Below the pieces are notes generated by a model that was not told the origin of the DNA, ran no database searches, and saw only the letters and a program-made list of their open reading frames with translations. From Amycolatopsis viridis (GTDB lineage Bacteria > Actinomycetota > Actinomycetes > Mycobacteriales > Pseudonocardiaceae), in contig NZ_JAANOU010000001.1 of assembly GCF_011758765.1 (NCBI RefSeq), positions 4,340,001 through 4,404,000 of the forward strand: a DNA stretch of 64,000 nt, in the 5' to 3' direction. The first letter of the stretch is position 1, and each line of letters starts with the position of its first letter. Shown here in pieces: positions 44,334 to 52,639 of the stretch. The translations under genes and the position numbers were made by a program.

Positions 44334-45704
44334 GTGAGCATCACCCTTGAGTCCACTTCCACCGTGCAGTCGTTTGCCGACCTGAACCTGCCCGAGCCGC
44401 TGCTCGGCGCGTTGCGCAAGGCCGGCATCGACGCACCCTTCCCGATCCAGTCGGCGACCCTGCCGGACGCGCTCGCCGGGCGCGACGTGCTCGGCCGGGC
44501 GCAGACCGGGTCCGGGAAGACCCTCGCCTTCGGGCTGGCCCTGCTGGCCCGCCTCGACGGCGGCAAGGCCCGGTCGCGGAAGCCCCGCGGCCTGGTCCTC
44601 GTGCCCACCCGCGAGCTGGCCCTCCAGGTCAGCGACGCGCTCACCCCGCTGGCCCGCGCGCTGGGCCTGTGGTGCCGGACCGCCGTCGGCGGGATGGCTT
44701 TCCCCCGGCAGGCCGACGCGCTGCACCGCGGCGTCGACCTGCTGATCGCCACGCCGGGCCGTCTGTCGGACCACGTCCGGCAGGGCACCGCGGACCTCAG
44801 CGAGGTCCAGTTCGTCGCCATCGACGAGGCCGACCAGATGGCCGACATGGGCTTCCTGCCCCAGGTCCGGGAGATCCTGGACCTGACCCCGGCGGACGGG
44901 CAGCGGCTGCTGTTCTCCGCGACGCTGGACGGTGACGTCGGGCAGCTGGTCAACCGCTACCTGCACGACCCGGTGGAGCACTCGGTCGCGCCGGCCACGG
45001 CCAGCGTCGACACGATGGACCACTACGTGTTCCAGGTCTCCCGCCAGGAGAAGCAGTCCGTGATCACCGAGATCGGTGCCCGTGAGGGCCGCACGATCAT
45101 GTTCGTGCGCACCAAGCACCACGTCGACCGGTTGACCGACCGGTTGCGTGAGCGCGGGGTGCGGGCCGGTGCGCTGCACGGCGGCAAGTCGCAGGGCCAG
45201 CGCAACCGGGTGCTGCAGGACTTCCGCGACGGCCACACCACGGTGCTGGTCGCCACGGACGTCGCCGCTCGCGGCATCCACGTCGACGACGTCAGCCTGG
45301 TGCTGCACGTCGACCCGGCCGCCGACCACAAGGACTACCTGCACCGCGCCGGCCGCACCGCGCGCGCCGGGGCGTCCGGCACGGTCGTCACGCTGATCAC
45401 CCCGGACCAGCGGCGCACCGTGCGCCGGATGACCGACCAGGCCGGCGTCCGCGCCGACCAGCTGGTGGTCCGTCCCGGTGACGCGAAGCTGTCCGACATC
45501 ACCGGAGCCCGCGAGCCCAGCGGTGTTCCGGTGGTCGACCGTCCGCGTGACACCGCGCCGCGGCGGGGTGGCTCGCGCGGGTTCGGCGGGCCGCAGCGCC
45601 CGCGCCGCAGTGGCTACGGTGACCGCGACCGCGGGCACGGCGGCGGGTACCGGCAGGGGCGTCCGGGCCGCGGCCCCCGCCGCAGCACGTCGTCCGCCGG
45701 CTGA
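44334..45704 (+). CDS. DEAD/DEAH-box RNA helicase
   Basis: A 456-aa RNA helicase. Motifs in order: Q-motif FADLNLPEPLLGALRKAGI...FPIQ, motif I AQTGSGKT (about 57-64), Ia PTRELALQ, Ib TPGR, II in the variant form DEAD (IDEADQM), III SAT, IV-VI including ARGIHVDDV and HRAGRTARAG. The C-terminal 70 residues are Arg/Gly-rich, as in cold-shock DEAD proteins that bind RNA. GTG 44334 follows GAGAGG; the frame opens earlier without homology. The long 5' region (over 200 bp after the RIO kinase) with a palindrome suggests regulation of its own leader. Confidence 0.94.
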   Translation: MSITLESTSTVQSFADLNLPEPLLGALRKAGIDAPFPIQSATLPDALAGRDVLGRAQTGSGKTLAFGLALLARLDGGKARSRKPRGLVLVPTRELALQVSDALTPLARALGLWCRTAVGGMAFPRQADALHRGVDLLIATPGRLSDHVRQGTADLSEVQFVAIDEADQMADMGFLPQVREILDLTPADGQRLLFSATLDGDVGQLVNRYLHDPVEHSVAPATASVDTMDHYVFQVSRQEKQSVITEIGAREGRTIMFVRTKHHVDRLTDRLRERGVRAGALHGGKSQGQRNRVLQDFRDGHTTVLVATDVAARGIHVDDVSLVLHVDPAADHKDYLHRAGRTARAGASGTVVTLITPDQRRTVRRMTDQAGVRADQLVVRPGDAKLSDITGAREPSGVPVVDRPRDTAPRRGGSRGFGGPQRPRRSGYGDRDRGHGGGYRQGRPGRGPRRSTSSAG

Positions 45705-45718
45705 CCCGGGGCGTTGAG

Positions 45719-45754
45719 AACCGCCGCGACCCGATCCGGGTCGCGGCGGTTTTT
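45719..45754 (+). terminator. Rho-independent terminator of the helicase gene
   Basis: CCGCCGCGACCC (45721-45732) and GGGTCGCGGCGG (45738-45749) form a perfect 12-bp stem with loop GATCC, followed by TTTTT. It can also act on the convergent HxlR gene. Confidence 0.88.
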
Positions 45755-45788
45755 CGTTCCAGGTGCCGGACCCAGGTTCGAACCACCC

Positions 45789-46289
45789 TCAGGCGGGCTG
45801 TTCTGCGAGTGCGGCGTCGTAGGCGGCACGCAGCTGGGCGAACACCGACTCGCGTCCTGCCGGGCGGGGGATCCCCAGGTGCTGCTCGCGCAGTTCGTCC
45901 ATGAAGTCGTCCCACAGCGCCGGGCCGCCGCGCTCCAGCAGCTCGGCCCGGACGGCCAGCTCCCGCGTGACCGGCAGGTGCCGGCAGCCCCACGCGCCGA
46001 GGTGGGCCATGATCGGTACGAGCTGGATCGCCGGCTCGGTCAGGCTGTAGATCACCTTCTGCTTGTGCGCCGGGTCCGGGGCACGCGTCACCAGCCCCAG
46101 CCGGGTGAGCCGCTGCAGTCGCGACGCGAGGATGTTCGACGCGATCCGCTCCTCCGAGTTGTGCAGCAGCTCGCGGAAATGACGCCGGTTGCCGAACATC
46201 ATGTCCCGGATGACCACCAGCGACCACTTGTCGCCGAGCACCTCGACCGAGAGGTTGATCGGGCAGCCCGACCGGCGTTCGTCCGTCAC
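45789..46289 (-). CDS. HxlR-family winged-helix regulator
   Basis: A 166-aa MarR/HxlR-type DNA-binding protein. The N-terminal CPINLSVEVLGDKWSLVVIRD (in part) with the conserved Cys and the WSLVVIRDMMFGNRRHFREL helix, then ASNILASRLQRLTRLGLV and the wing, are diagnostic. Cys9 could act as a redox sensor as in other HxlR members. GTG 46289 follows AAGGGGG. Divergent from a DHFR-like gene, with two AACCGGTT palindromes in the shared promoter region, the probable operators. Confidence 0.92.
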   Translation of the reverse strand: MTDERRSGCPINLSVEVLGDKWSLVVIRDMMFGNRRHFRELLHNSEERIASNILASRLQRLTRLGLVTRAPDPAHKQKVIYSLTEPAIQLVPIMAHLGAWGCRHLPVTRELAVRAELLERGGPALWDDFMDELREQHLGIPRPAGRESVFAQLRAAYDAALAEQPA

Positions 46290-46314
46290 ACCCGGCACCC
46301 CCTTCCGCTTGCAG

Positions 46315-46343
46315 TTTACAACCGGTTCTTCGTGCCTTACAGT
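46315..46343 (+). promoter_or_regulatory. Promoter of the DHFR-like gene
   Basis: TTTACA (46315-46320, 5/6 match), exactly 17 bp, then TACAGT (46338-46343, 4/6). A putative HxlR operator overlaps the -35 and spacer. Confidence 0.55.
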
Positions 46344-46357
46344 TCCCAAAACCGGTT
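46320..46357. promoter_or_regulatory. Two AACCGGTT palindromes (putative HxlR operators)
   Basis: AACCGGTT occurs at 46320-46327 and 46350-46357, 30 bp apart (three helical turns), the first overlapping the promoter and the second near the predicted transcription start. Confidence 0.5.
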
Positions 46358-46385
46358 GCAATCCGCAATCAGTAAGGGAGGCGTG

Positions 46386-46979
46386 ATGAGCACGGTGTAC
46401 AGCAATCTGAGCGTGTCGGCGGACGGGTTCCTGGCGGGGCCGCGGCAGAGCCGGGAGAACCCGCTCGGCGAAGGCGGTCTGGCCCTGCACGAGTGGCACC
46501 TGGAGCGGGCGGCGGACAACCGGGCCGAAACCGACGCGATCGTGGACGCCGGCGCCTTCATCATGGGGCGCAACATGTTCGGCCCGGTCCGCGGCGAGTG
46601 GGACGAGGACTGGCGCGGCTGGTGGGGCGAGGAGCCGCCGTACCACGGCCCGGTGTTCGTGCTGACCCACTTCCCGCGTGAGCCGGTGGTCATGGCGGGC
46701 GGCACCACGTTCCACTTCGTCACCGACGGCATCGAGTCCGCGCTGGCGCAGGCCCGCGCCGCGGCCGGGGACCGGGACATCTCGATCGCCGGCGGCGCGT
46801 CCACGGTGAACCAGTTCCTGGCCGCGGGGTTGCTCGATGAGCTGCGCCTGCACATCGCCCCGATCGTCCTGGGCGAGGGCGAACGGCTCTTCGCGGGCCT
46901 GCGCGGTCTGGACATGGAGGGCACCTCGTCCCGCACCGGGGCGCGCGCCATCCACGTGACCTACCGCATCCGGCGCTAG
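46386..46979 (+). CDS. Dihydrofolate-reductase-like (RibD C-terminal-fold) protein
   Basis: A 197-aa RibD_C/DHFR-fold reductase-like protein. Recognisable pieces are SNLSVSADGFLAGP at the N-terminus, GAFIMGRNMFGPVRG, VFVLTHFPREPV and ISIAGGASTVNQFLAAGLLDELRLHI (in part). These proteins are usually annotated as dihydrofolate reductase family but their substrates are mostly unknown. ATG 46386 follows AAGGGAGG. It is the probable target of the divergent HxlR regulator; the combination is a common small redox-response module in actinomycetes (inference). Confidence 0.9.
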   Translation: MSTVYSNLSVSADGFLAGPRQSRENPLGEGGLALHEWHLERAADNRAETDAIVDAGAFIMGRNMFGPVRGEWDEDWRGWWGEEPPYHGPVFVLTHFPREPVVMAGGTTFHFVTDGIESALAQARAAAGDRDISIAGGASTVNQFLAAGLLDELRLHIAPIVLGEGERLFAGLRGLDMEGTSSRTGARAIHVTYRIRR

Positions 46980-47698
46980 ACCTCGAACAGTTCGAAGGTG
47001 CAGGCGAGCGGCACCCCGGCCGACTCACCCGCGGCGGCCGCGAACCGCCGCAGGAACGGCTCCGGTTCGGCCATCTCGCCGCCGCCCAGCGCGGCCAGGT
47101 ACGCCTTGTGCTCGCGCAGGGACGCGACGGCCAGGTCGAACGTGCCGGTGATGTCCACGGCGTGCGTCGGCGAGGGCGAACCGCTCACCGCGATCCACCG
47201 CACGCCGCCCCACGGGTCGAGCCCCAGATCGCGGAACAGCCAGCGGTTGGCCGCGTCCCGGACCGCGTCCAGGGTCGCCGCGCCGACGTGGCGGTGGTCG
47301 GCCATGTTGAACCCGCCCCCGTCGAACGTGTCGCGGTGGTTGATCGTCAGGACCAGCTCCGGGCGGTGCCGCCGGATGGCCGCGGCGATGTCGCGCCGCA
47401 GCGGGATGCCGTTTTCGATGAGGCCGTCCGGGTGGTCCAGGAACTCGACCTCCTCGACGCCGACGACCCGGGCCGCGGCCCGTTGCTCCCGCGTGCGCAG
47501 CGGCCCGGCCTCCTCGGGTGGCATGCTGTCGATCCCGGCCTCCCCGTGCGAGGCGAGCAGGTACACCACGGACTTCCCCTGGCGCGTCCACCGCGCGATC
47601 GCCCCGGCGGTGCCGTACTCGAGATCGTCGGGGTGGGCGACCACCGCGAGCGCCCGGTTCCAGTCCTCCGGCATCGCGGCCGGTCTGGTCTCGGTCAT
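46976..47698 (-). CDS. PIG-L family deacetylase
   Basis: A 240-aa zinc-dependent N-deacetylase of the PIG-L/LmbE family. The metal motif AHPDDLEYG (about 21-29) and the third ligand in MADHRHVG are present. Relatives include MshB and Mca of mycothiol metabolism and glycolipid deacetylases; the sequence does not distinguish these. ATG 47698 follows GGAGGGG. Divergent from the BioF-like gene and overlapping the DHFR-like gene by 4 bp at the 3' ends. Confidence 0.9.
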   Translation of the reverse strand: MTETRPAAMPEDWNRALAVVAHPDDLEYGTAGAIARWTRQGKSVVYLLASHGEAGIDSMPPEEAGPLRTREQRAAARVVGVEEVEFLDHPDGLIENGIPLRRDIAAAIRRHRPELVLTINHRDTFDGGGFNMADHRHVGAATLDAVRDAANRWLFRDLGLDPWGGVRWIAVSGSPSPTHAVDITGTFDLAVASLREHKAYLAALGGGEMAEPEPFLRRFAAAAGESAGVPLACTFELFEV

Positions 47699-47743
47699 GG
47701 CCCCTCCACTGTCCGGCCCGGGTGCGGTGCGACACTGCGTCAC

Positions 47744-48916
47744 GTGAACGTACCGGCACCCTCCCCAGCGCAGGTTTTCGACTGGCTCGACGTCGCGGCG
47801 GAGAAGCGCGCTGCTGCCGGACTGTCCCGCCGGTTGCGGCCGCGCACAGCTGCCTCACGGGAGCTGGATCTCGCCGGGAACGACTACCTGGGCCTGGCCC
47901 GTGACAAGCGCGTGGCCGGTGCGGCCGCCGCGGCCGCGCTGCGCTGGGGTGCGGGCGCGACGGGTTCCCGGCTGACGACCGGGTCGACGGAGCTGCACAC
48001 GGAGCTGGAGTACGAGCTGGCCCGGTTCTGCGGCGCGCAGGCCGCGCTGGTGTTCCCCTCCGGGTTCACGGCCAACCTGGGCGCCGTGACCGCGCTGTCC
48101 GGCACCGAATCGGCGATCGTCAGCGACAAGCACATCCACGCCTCGTTGATCGAGGGCTGCCGGCTGTCCCGCACGGATGTCGCGGCGATCAACCACGTCG
48201 ATCCGGCGGCGGTCGAGCACGCGCTCGCGACGCGCCGCAAGCCACGCGCGCTGGTGGTCACCGATTCGGTGTTCTCGATCGAGGGGGATCTCGCGCCGCT
48301 GCGCGAGCTGTCCCAGGTGTGCCGCAAGCACGGCGCGGCGCTGCTGGTGGACGACGCGCACGGGTTCGGGGTGCTCGGTGACGGCGGCCGCGGCGCGGTG
48401 CACGCGGCCGGGCTGGCCGGCGAGCCGGACGTGGTCACCACCATCACGTTGTCCCACTCGCTCGGCGCGCAGGGCGGCGCCGTCCTCGGGCCGCGCCGGG
48501 TGATCCGCCACCTCGCCGAAACGGCCCGCAGCTTCGTCTCCGGCACCGGCCTCGCCCCGGCCGGCGCGGCGGCGGCGCTGGCCGCGCTCGGGGTGCTCAA
48601 GTCCGAGCCCGGCCTGCCGGAGAAAGTCCTCACCCACGCGATGACGCTGGCGAACGGGCTCCGCGCGGCCGGGTTCCGGGTGAGCAGCCCGGAAGCCGCG
48701 ATCGTCTCGGTGCAGGCGCCCTCCGCCGAGGCGGCCGCCGAGTGGGGGGCCCGCTGCGCCGAGCAGGGCGTGCTGGTCGGCTGCTTCCAGCCGCCGTCGG
48801 TCCCCGACGGGGTGTCCCGACTGCGCCTGACCGCCAGGGCCGACCTCGCCGAGTCCGATGTGGACACCGCGGTCAAGGTGATCAGCGAGTCGGCACCAGC
48901 CGGCGCCGCATCCTGA
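47744..48916 (+). CDS. bioF: BioF-like aminotransferase-fold enzyme, PLP lysine replaced by His
   Basis: A 390-aa alpha-oxoamine synthase family protein, closest in pattern to 8-amino-7-oxononanoate synthase (biotin pathway). Features: GNDYLGLA (45-52), GSTELHTELE (80-89), DKHIHASLIEGC, DDAHGFGVLG with the PLP-binding Asp and His (203-212), and a C-terminal GCFQPPSVPDGVSRLRLTA (in part) matching mycobacterial BioF. In TLSxSLGAQGG the family lysine that forms the PLP Schiff base is His238 (CAC, 48455-48457), so normal catalysis is doubtful. Start GTG 47744 fits the family N-terminus. No other biotin gene is near. Confidence 0.85.
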   Translation: MNVPAPSPAQVFDWLDVAAEKRAAAGLSRRLRPRTAASRELDLAGNDYLGLARDKRVAGAAAAAALRWGAGATGSRLTTGSTELHTELEYELARFCGAQAALVFPSGFTANLGAVTALSGTESAIVSDKHIHASLIEGCRLSRTDVAAINHVDPAAVEHALATRRKPRALVVTDSVFSIEGDLAPLRELSQVCRKHGAALLVDDAHGFGVLGDGGRGAVHAAGLAGEPDVVTTITLSHSLGAQGGAVLGPRRVIRHLAETARSFVSGTGLAPAGAAAALAALGVLKSEPGLPEKVLTHAMTLANGLRAAGFRVSSPEAAIVSVQAPSAEAAAEWGARCAEQGVLVGCFQPPSVPDGVSRLRLTARADLAESDVDTAVKVISESAPAGAAS

Positions 48917-49328
48917 TGTGCGGAATGCCGTCCTCGTCGAACTCGTCCCCCTCGGCGACGTAGCCGAACTTCTCGTAGAAGCCGCGCGCGTAGGTCTGGG
49001 CGTCGAGCACGCTGTCCGCGTCGCCGACCGAGATCAGCGCCGCCGTCATGAGCCGGGCGGCCAGCCCCCGCCCCCGCGCGCGCTGCGCGGTGACGACCCG
49101 GCCGATGCGCTGGACCCCGTCGCATTCGTCGAGAACGCGGAGGTAGGACTCGACGCCGTCGGGCCCCTCGATCCAGAAGTGCCGGGTCGTCGGGAGCAGA
49201 TCCCTGCCGTCCAGCTCCGGATACGGGCAGTCCTGCTCCACGACGAACACATCCACCCGGAGCCGGAGGATGTCGTACAGCTGCTGCGTGGTGAGGTCCG
49301 GTCCGCGGACACCGCTGTCGGGGTTCAC
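48882..49328 (-). CDS. GNAT N-acetyltransferase, ElaA-like
   Basis: A 148-aa GNAT acetyltransferase. The N-terminal half LYDILRLRVDVFVVEQDCPY is the ElaA hallmark and the acetyl-CoA loop is QRARGRGLAARLM (about 82-94), followed by FYEKFGYVAEGDEFDEDGIPH. Substrate unknown. The ATG at 49328 is standard. Its 3' end overlaps bioF by 35 bp convergently. Confidence 0.88.
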   Translation of the reverse strand: MNPDSGVRGPDLTTQQLYDILRLRVDVFVVEQDCPYPELDGRDLLPTTRHFWIEGPDGVESYLRVLDECDGVQRIGRVVTAQRARGRGLAARLMTAALISVGDADSVLDAQTYARGFYEKFGYVAEGDEFDEDGIPHIRMRRRLVPTR

Positions 49329-49338
49329 GAACTCCTGA

Positions 49339-50148
49339 TTACCAGAACACGAGCCGCGACGATTCGGCTTCGCTGCGAATCTCGCCGGCGTAGGTCAGCA
49401 CCCGCGTGTAGACGCCCGGCTTGCCCGGCCGCGCGCAGCCGTCGCCCCACGACACCAGCCCGATCAGCGTGTCGCCGACGACCAGCGGGCCGCCCGAGTC
49501 GCCCTGGCACGCGTCCACCTGGCCCTGCGGGTATCCGGCGCACACCATCGAGCGGGAGTCGTAGTTGGAGTAGCTGGCCCCGCAGCCGGCGTCGCTGACC
49601 ACCGGCACGTCGGCCTTGCGCAGGTAGTCGGAACGGGCGCCGCCGTCGGCGGTGCGGCCCCAGCCCAGCACGGTCGCCTGCGTGCCCTCGGCGTAGGGCG
49701 AGTCGTCCGCGGGCAGGTTCACCGGCCGGTAGGGCAGGCTCTGGGCCAGTTTCAGGACCGCGACGTCGTCGCCCTTGCCCGGATCGGAGAAGGAGTCCGG
49801 CACCCACACCTCACGCACCGGCACGACCTTGCCGTCGTTCGTGCGCTTGTCCTGCCGGCCGGCCACGACCCGCAGGTCCGACCGCTGCACAGCCTTGGCG
49901 CAGTGGGCCGCCGTCGCGACCGCCGTGGAGCTGACGAGGACACCGCCGCAGAACTGGTTGCCGTTCTTGTCGGTCAGGTACACCGCGTACGGGTAACTGC
50001 CGATGGACGCCTCGGTGCCGCCCACGATGTTCGGGCGGGCGCCGCTGCTCGGCATGGCCACCGCGGCCACCGGCAGGAAGGCGGCGGCGGCGATGGCCGC
50101 GGTCAGCGCCAGGCGGAACTTGCGGTCGCGTCGACGGTGCTTCGCCAT
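49339..50148 (-). CDS. Secreted trypsin-like serine protease (S1A)
   Basis: A 269-aa exported protease. A signal peptide (about 1-31) is followed by a short propeptide and the activation site NIVGG (IVGG at 41-44). The triad is H82 (TAAHC), D128 (GDDVAVL) and S218 (GDSGGP). D212, six residues before the serine, gives trypsin-type Lys/Arg preference. ATG 50148 follows AAGGGAG. A conventional extracellular protease; no dedicated inhibitor is adjacent, although the I36-like gene lies 18 kb away. Confidence 0.95.
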   Translation of the reverse strand: MAKHRRRDRKFRLALTAAIAAAAFLPVAAVAMPSSGARPNIVGGTEASIGSYPYAVYLTDKNGNQFCGGVLVSSTAVATAAHCAKAVQRSDLRVVAGRQDKRTNDGKVVPVREVWVPDSFSDPGKGDDVAVLKLAQSLPYRPVNLPADDSPYAEGTQATVLGWGRTADGGARSDYLRKADVPVVSDAGCGASYSNYDSRSMVCAGYPQGQVDACQGDSGGPLVVGDTLIGLVSWGDGCARPGKPGVYTRVLTYAGEIRSEAESSRLVFW

Positions 50149-50303
50149 GCGCGCTCCCTTCGAGAAGGCTGGTGGTCCCCCGGGTGGCAACATCTCGTCG
50201 CCGGCCGACTCCGGGCCGTGAGATTGCCGCACATACAGTAATGGACAAGCGCCCGGACGCATGTCACCGGATCGGGTGGTCCTCCGTCTGGGAAGCTGGA
50301 CGG

Positions 50304-51152
50304 GTGCGAGGAATCGTGGCGCTGCTGCTGGCGCTCGGGCTCGTGGCGTGCGGCGCCCCGCCCGGGCCGCCGCCTCCGCCGCCCGCGCCGTCGCCCCCGG
50401 TGACCACGACCACCACCGCACCGCCGGCCTCCGGCACCACCACTTCCGCCGCTCCCCCGTCCTGGCAAGTGGGCGCCACCCCGCTGCCCCGCAGGCCGGA
50501 CGGCTTCGGCGAGATCCGCCCGACGCCGGCCGCGCTGCGCGACCGCCGCCTGCCCAGCCAGGACTTCCTCCCGCCGCCCGCCGGCGGCCGCTACGCGTCC
50601 ACGATCGCTCCGGTCCCGCCGGACGTGCTGGCCCGCAGCACGTGGCAGTCCGCGTGCCCGGTTCCCGCATCCGCGCTGCGGTACCTGACGATGTCGTTCT
50701 GGGGCTTCGACGGGCGGGCGCACACCGGCGAGATGCTGGTCAACGCCTCCGTGGCGGGAGACGTGACGCGGGTGTTCGGGCAGCTGTTCCAGGCGCGGTT
50801 CGCCATCGAGGAGATGCGGGTGACCTCCCCGGCCGAGCTGGACGCGCCCCCGACCGGGGACGGCAACAACACCAGCGCCTTCGTGTGCCGCCCGGTCCGG
50901 GGCCAGACGAACTGGTCCGCGCACGCCTACGGCCTGGCGATCGACCTGGACCCGTTCTGCAACCCGTACACCAAGGGCGATCTGGTGCTGCCGGAGCTGT
51001 CCTCGGCGTACCTGGACCGGTCGTGGGTACGGCCGGGCATGGTCGAACCGGGCGACGCGACCGTGCGGGCCTTCGCCGCGATCGGGTGGAGCTGGGGTGG
51101 CGCCTGGCGGGAGCCGACGGACCGGATGCACTTCACGGCCACCGGCGGGTAG
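50304..51152 (+). CDS. Lipoprotein M15-type D-Ala-D-Ala carboxypeptidase-like peptidase
   Basis: A 282-aa lipoprotein: signal with lipobox L-V-A-C (Cys16), then a Pro/Thr-rich linker (about 20-55) and a C-terminal M15-family zinc peptidase domain with NWSAHAYGLAIDLDPFCNP (His and Asp ligands) and RMHFT (third His). Members cut peptidoglycan D,D bonds or are inactive relatives; the ligand set looks intact. GTG 50304 is placed before the hydrophobic core. Divergent from the trypsin-like gene; 66 bp upstream of mtr. Confidence 0.87.
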   Translation: MRGIVALLLALGLVACGAPPGPPPPPPAPSPPVTTTTTAPPASGTTTSAAPPSWQVGATPLPRRPDGFGEIRPTPAALRDRRLPSQDFLPPPAGGRYASTIAPVPPDVLARSTWQSACPVPASALRYLTMSFWGFDGRAHTGEMLVNASVAGDVTRVFGQLFQARFAIEEMRVTSPAELDAPPTGDGNNTSAFVCRPVRGQTNWSAHAYGLAIDLDPFCNPYTKGDLVLPELSSAYLDRSWVRPGMVEPGDATVRAFAAIGWSWGGAWREPTDRMHFTATGG

Positions 51153-51218
51153 CGACGGGAACAGATTCCGGGTCCGCACCGGTTGTACCGGATCGAACCG
51201 CTTTGGGAGGTTGGACAC

Positions 51219-52610
51219 GTGCCGCATTACGACCTGGTGATCGTCGGGACCGGCTCCGGGAACTCGATCCTCGATTCCCGGTTCGCCGGCTGGCGGACGG
51301 CGATCGTCGAGAAGGGCGTGTTCGGGGGCACGTGCCTGAACGTCGGGTGCATCCCGACCAAGATGTTCGTGCACACCGCGGACCTGGCCGCGACGCCGGC
51401 GGTGTCGAGCCGCTTCGGTGTGGACGAGACGCTGGACAAGGTGCGCTGGACCGACGTCCGCGACCGGATCTTCGGCCGCATCGACCCGATCGCCGCGGGC
51501 GGGCGCGAGTACCGGCGCAACCACGAGGACAACGCCAACGTCACCGTGTACGAGGGGCAGGGGCGCTTCACCGGCCGCAAGGAGCTGACCGTGTCGTTCG
51601 CGGACGGGCGGCCGGACGAGGTGGTGACCGCGGACCGGTTCGTGCTCGCCGCGGGCGGGCGCGCGGTGGTGCCGGACCTGCCCGGGCTCGAGGACGTCCG
51701 CTACCACACCTCCGACACGGTGATGCGGCTCGACACCCTGCCCGCGCGGATGGTCATCCTCGGCAGCGGGTTCGTCGCCGCCGAGTTCGCGCACGTGTTC
51801 CGCTCGTTCGGCGTCGAGGTGACGGTGATCGCCCGGTCCGGCGCCTTGCTGCGCAGCGAGGACTCCGACATCAGCAAGCGCTTCACCGAGCTGGCCGCGC
51901 AGCGGTACGACGTCCGGCTGGACCGCAAGACCGTGCGGGTCCGCCCCTCCGGCACCGGGGTGGCGCTGGACCTGGAAGGCCCGGACGGCGCGGAAACCGT
52001 GACGGCGGACGAGCTGCTGATCGCGATCGGGCGCCGGCCGAACACCGACCTGCTGGACGTGGCCGCGACCGGGGTCACCACGACCGAGGACGGGCACGTG
52101 GTGGTCGACGACCACCAGCAGACCGTGGTGGAGGGGATCTACGCGCTGGGTGACATCTCCTCGCCCTACGAGCTCAAGCACGTCGCCAACCACGAGGCGC
52201 GGGTGGTGCAGCACAACCTGCTGCACCCGGACGAGCCGATGACGGCCGACCACCGGTTCGTGCCGCACGCGGTGTTCACCTCGCCGCAGATCGCGTCGGT
52301 CGGCCTGACCGAGCAGCAGGCGCAAGCGCGGGGCGTGCGGTACGTGACGTCCACTCAGGACTACGCGGGCATCGCCTACGGGTGGGCGATGGAGGATCTG
52401 AGCGGGTTCGCGAAACTGCTCGCCGACCCGGACACCGGGCAGCTGATCGGCGCGCACATCATCGGCCCGCAGGCGCCAACGGTGATCCAGCCGCTGATCC
52501 AGGCGATGAGCTTCGGCCTCGACGCCAAGTCCATGGCACGCGGCCAGTACTGGATCCACCCGGCGATGCCCGAGCTGATCGAGAACGCGCTGCTGAACCT
52601 GCCGCTCTAG
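51219..52610 (+). CDS. mtr: Mycothione reductase
   Basis: A 463-aa pyridine-nucleotide-disulfide oxidoreductase reducing mycothione to mycothiol with NADPH. FAD motif VGTGSGNSIL, redox-active pair GGTCLNVGC (C39 and C44), NADPH motif ILGSGFVAAEF, ALGDISSPYELKHVANHEARVV (in part), and the C-terminal HPAMPELIENALLNL with the conserved His-Glu pair that pairs with the redox centre. Substitutions at NVGCIPTKM fit Mtr rather than lipoamide dehydrogenase. GTG 51219 follows GGGAGG. Marks the organism as a mycothiol producer. Confidence 0.93.
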   Translation: MPHYDLVIVGTGSGNSILDSRFAGWRTAIVEKGVFGGTCLNVGCIPTKMFVHTADLAATPAVSSRFGVDETLDKVRWTDVRDRIFGRIDPIAAGGREYRRNHEDNANVTVYEGQGRFTGRKELTVSFADGRPDEVVTADRFVLAAGGRAVVPDLPGLEDVRYHTSDTVMRLDTLPARMVILGSGFVAAEFAHVFRSFGVEVTVIARSGALLRSEDSDISKRFTELAAQRYDVRLDRKTVRVRPSGTGVALDLEGPDGAETVTADELLIAIGRRPNTDLLDVAATGVTTTEDGHVVVDDHQQTVVEGIYALGDISSPYELKHVANHEARVVQHNLLHPDEPMTADHRFVPHAVFTSPQIASVGLTEQQAQARGVRYVTSTQDYAGIAYGWAMEDLSGFAKLLADPDTGQLIGAHIIGPQAPTVIQPLIQAMSFGLDAKSMARGQYWIHPAMPELIENALLNLPL

Positions 52611-52639
52611 TCAGGTAGCGGCCGCGGGGCCGCCGGTGC

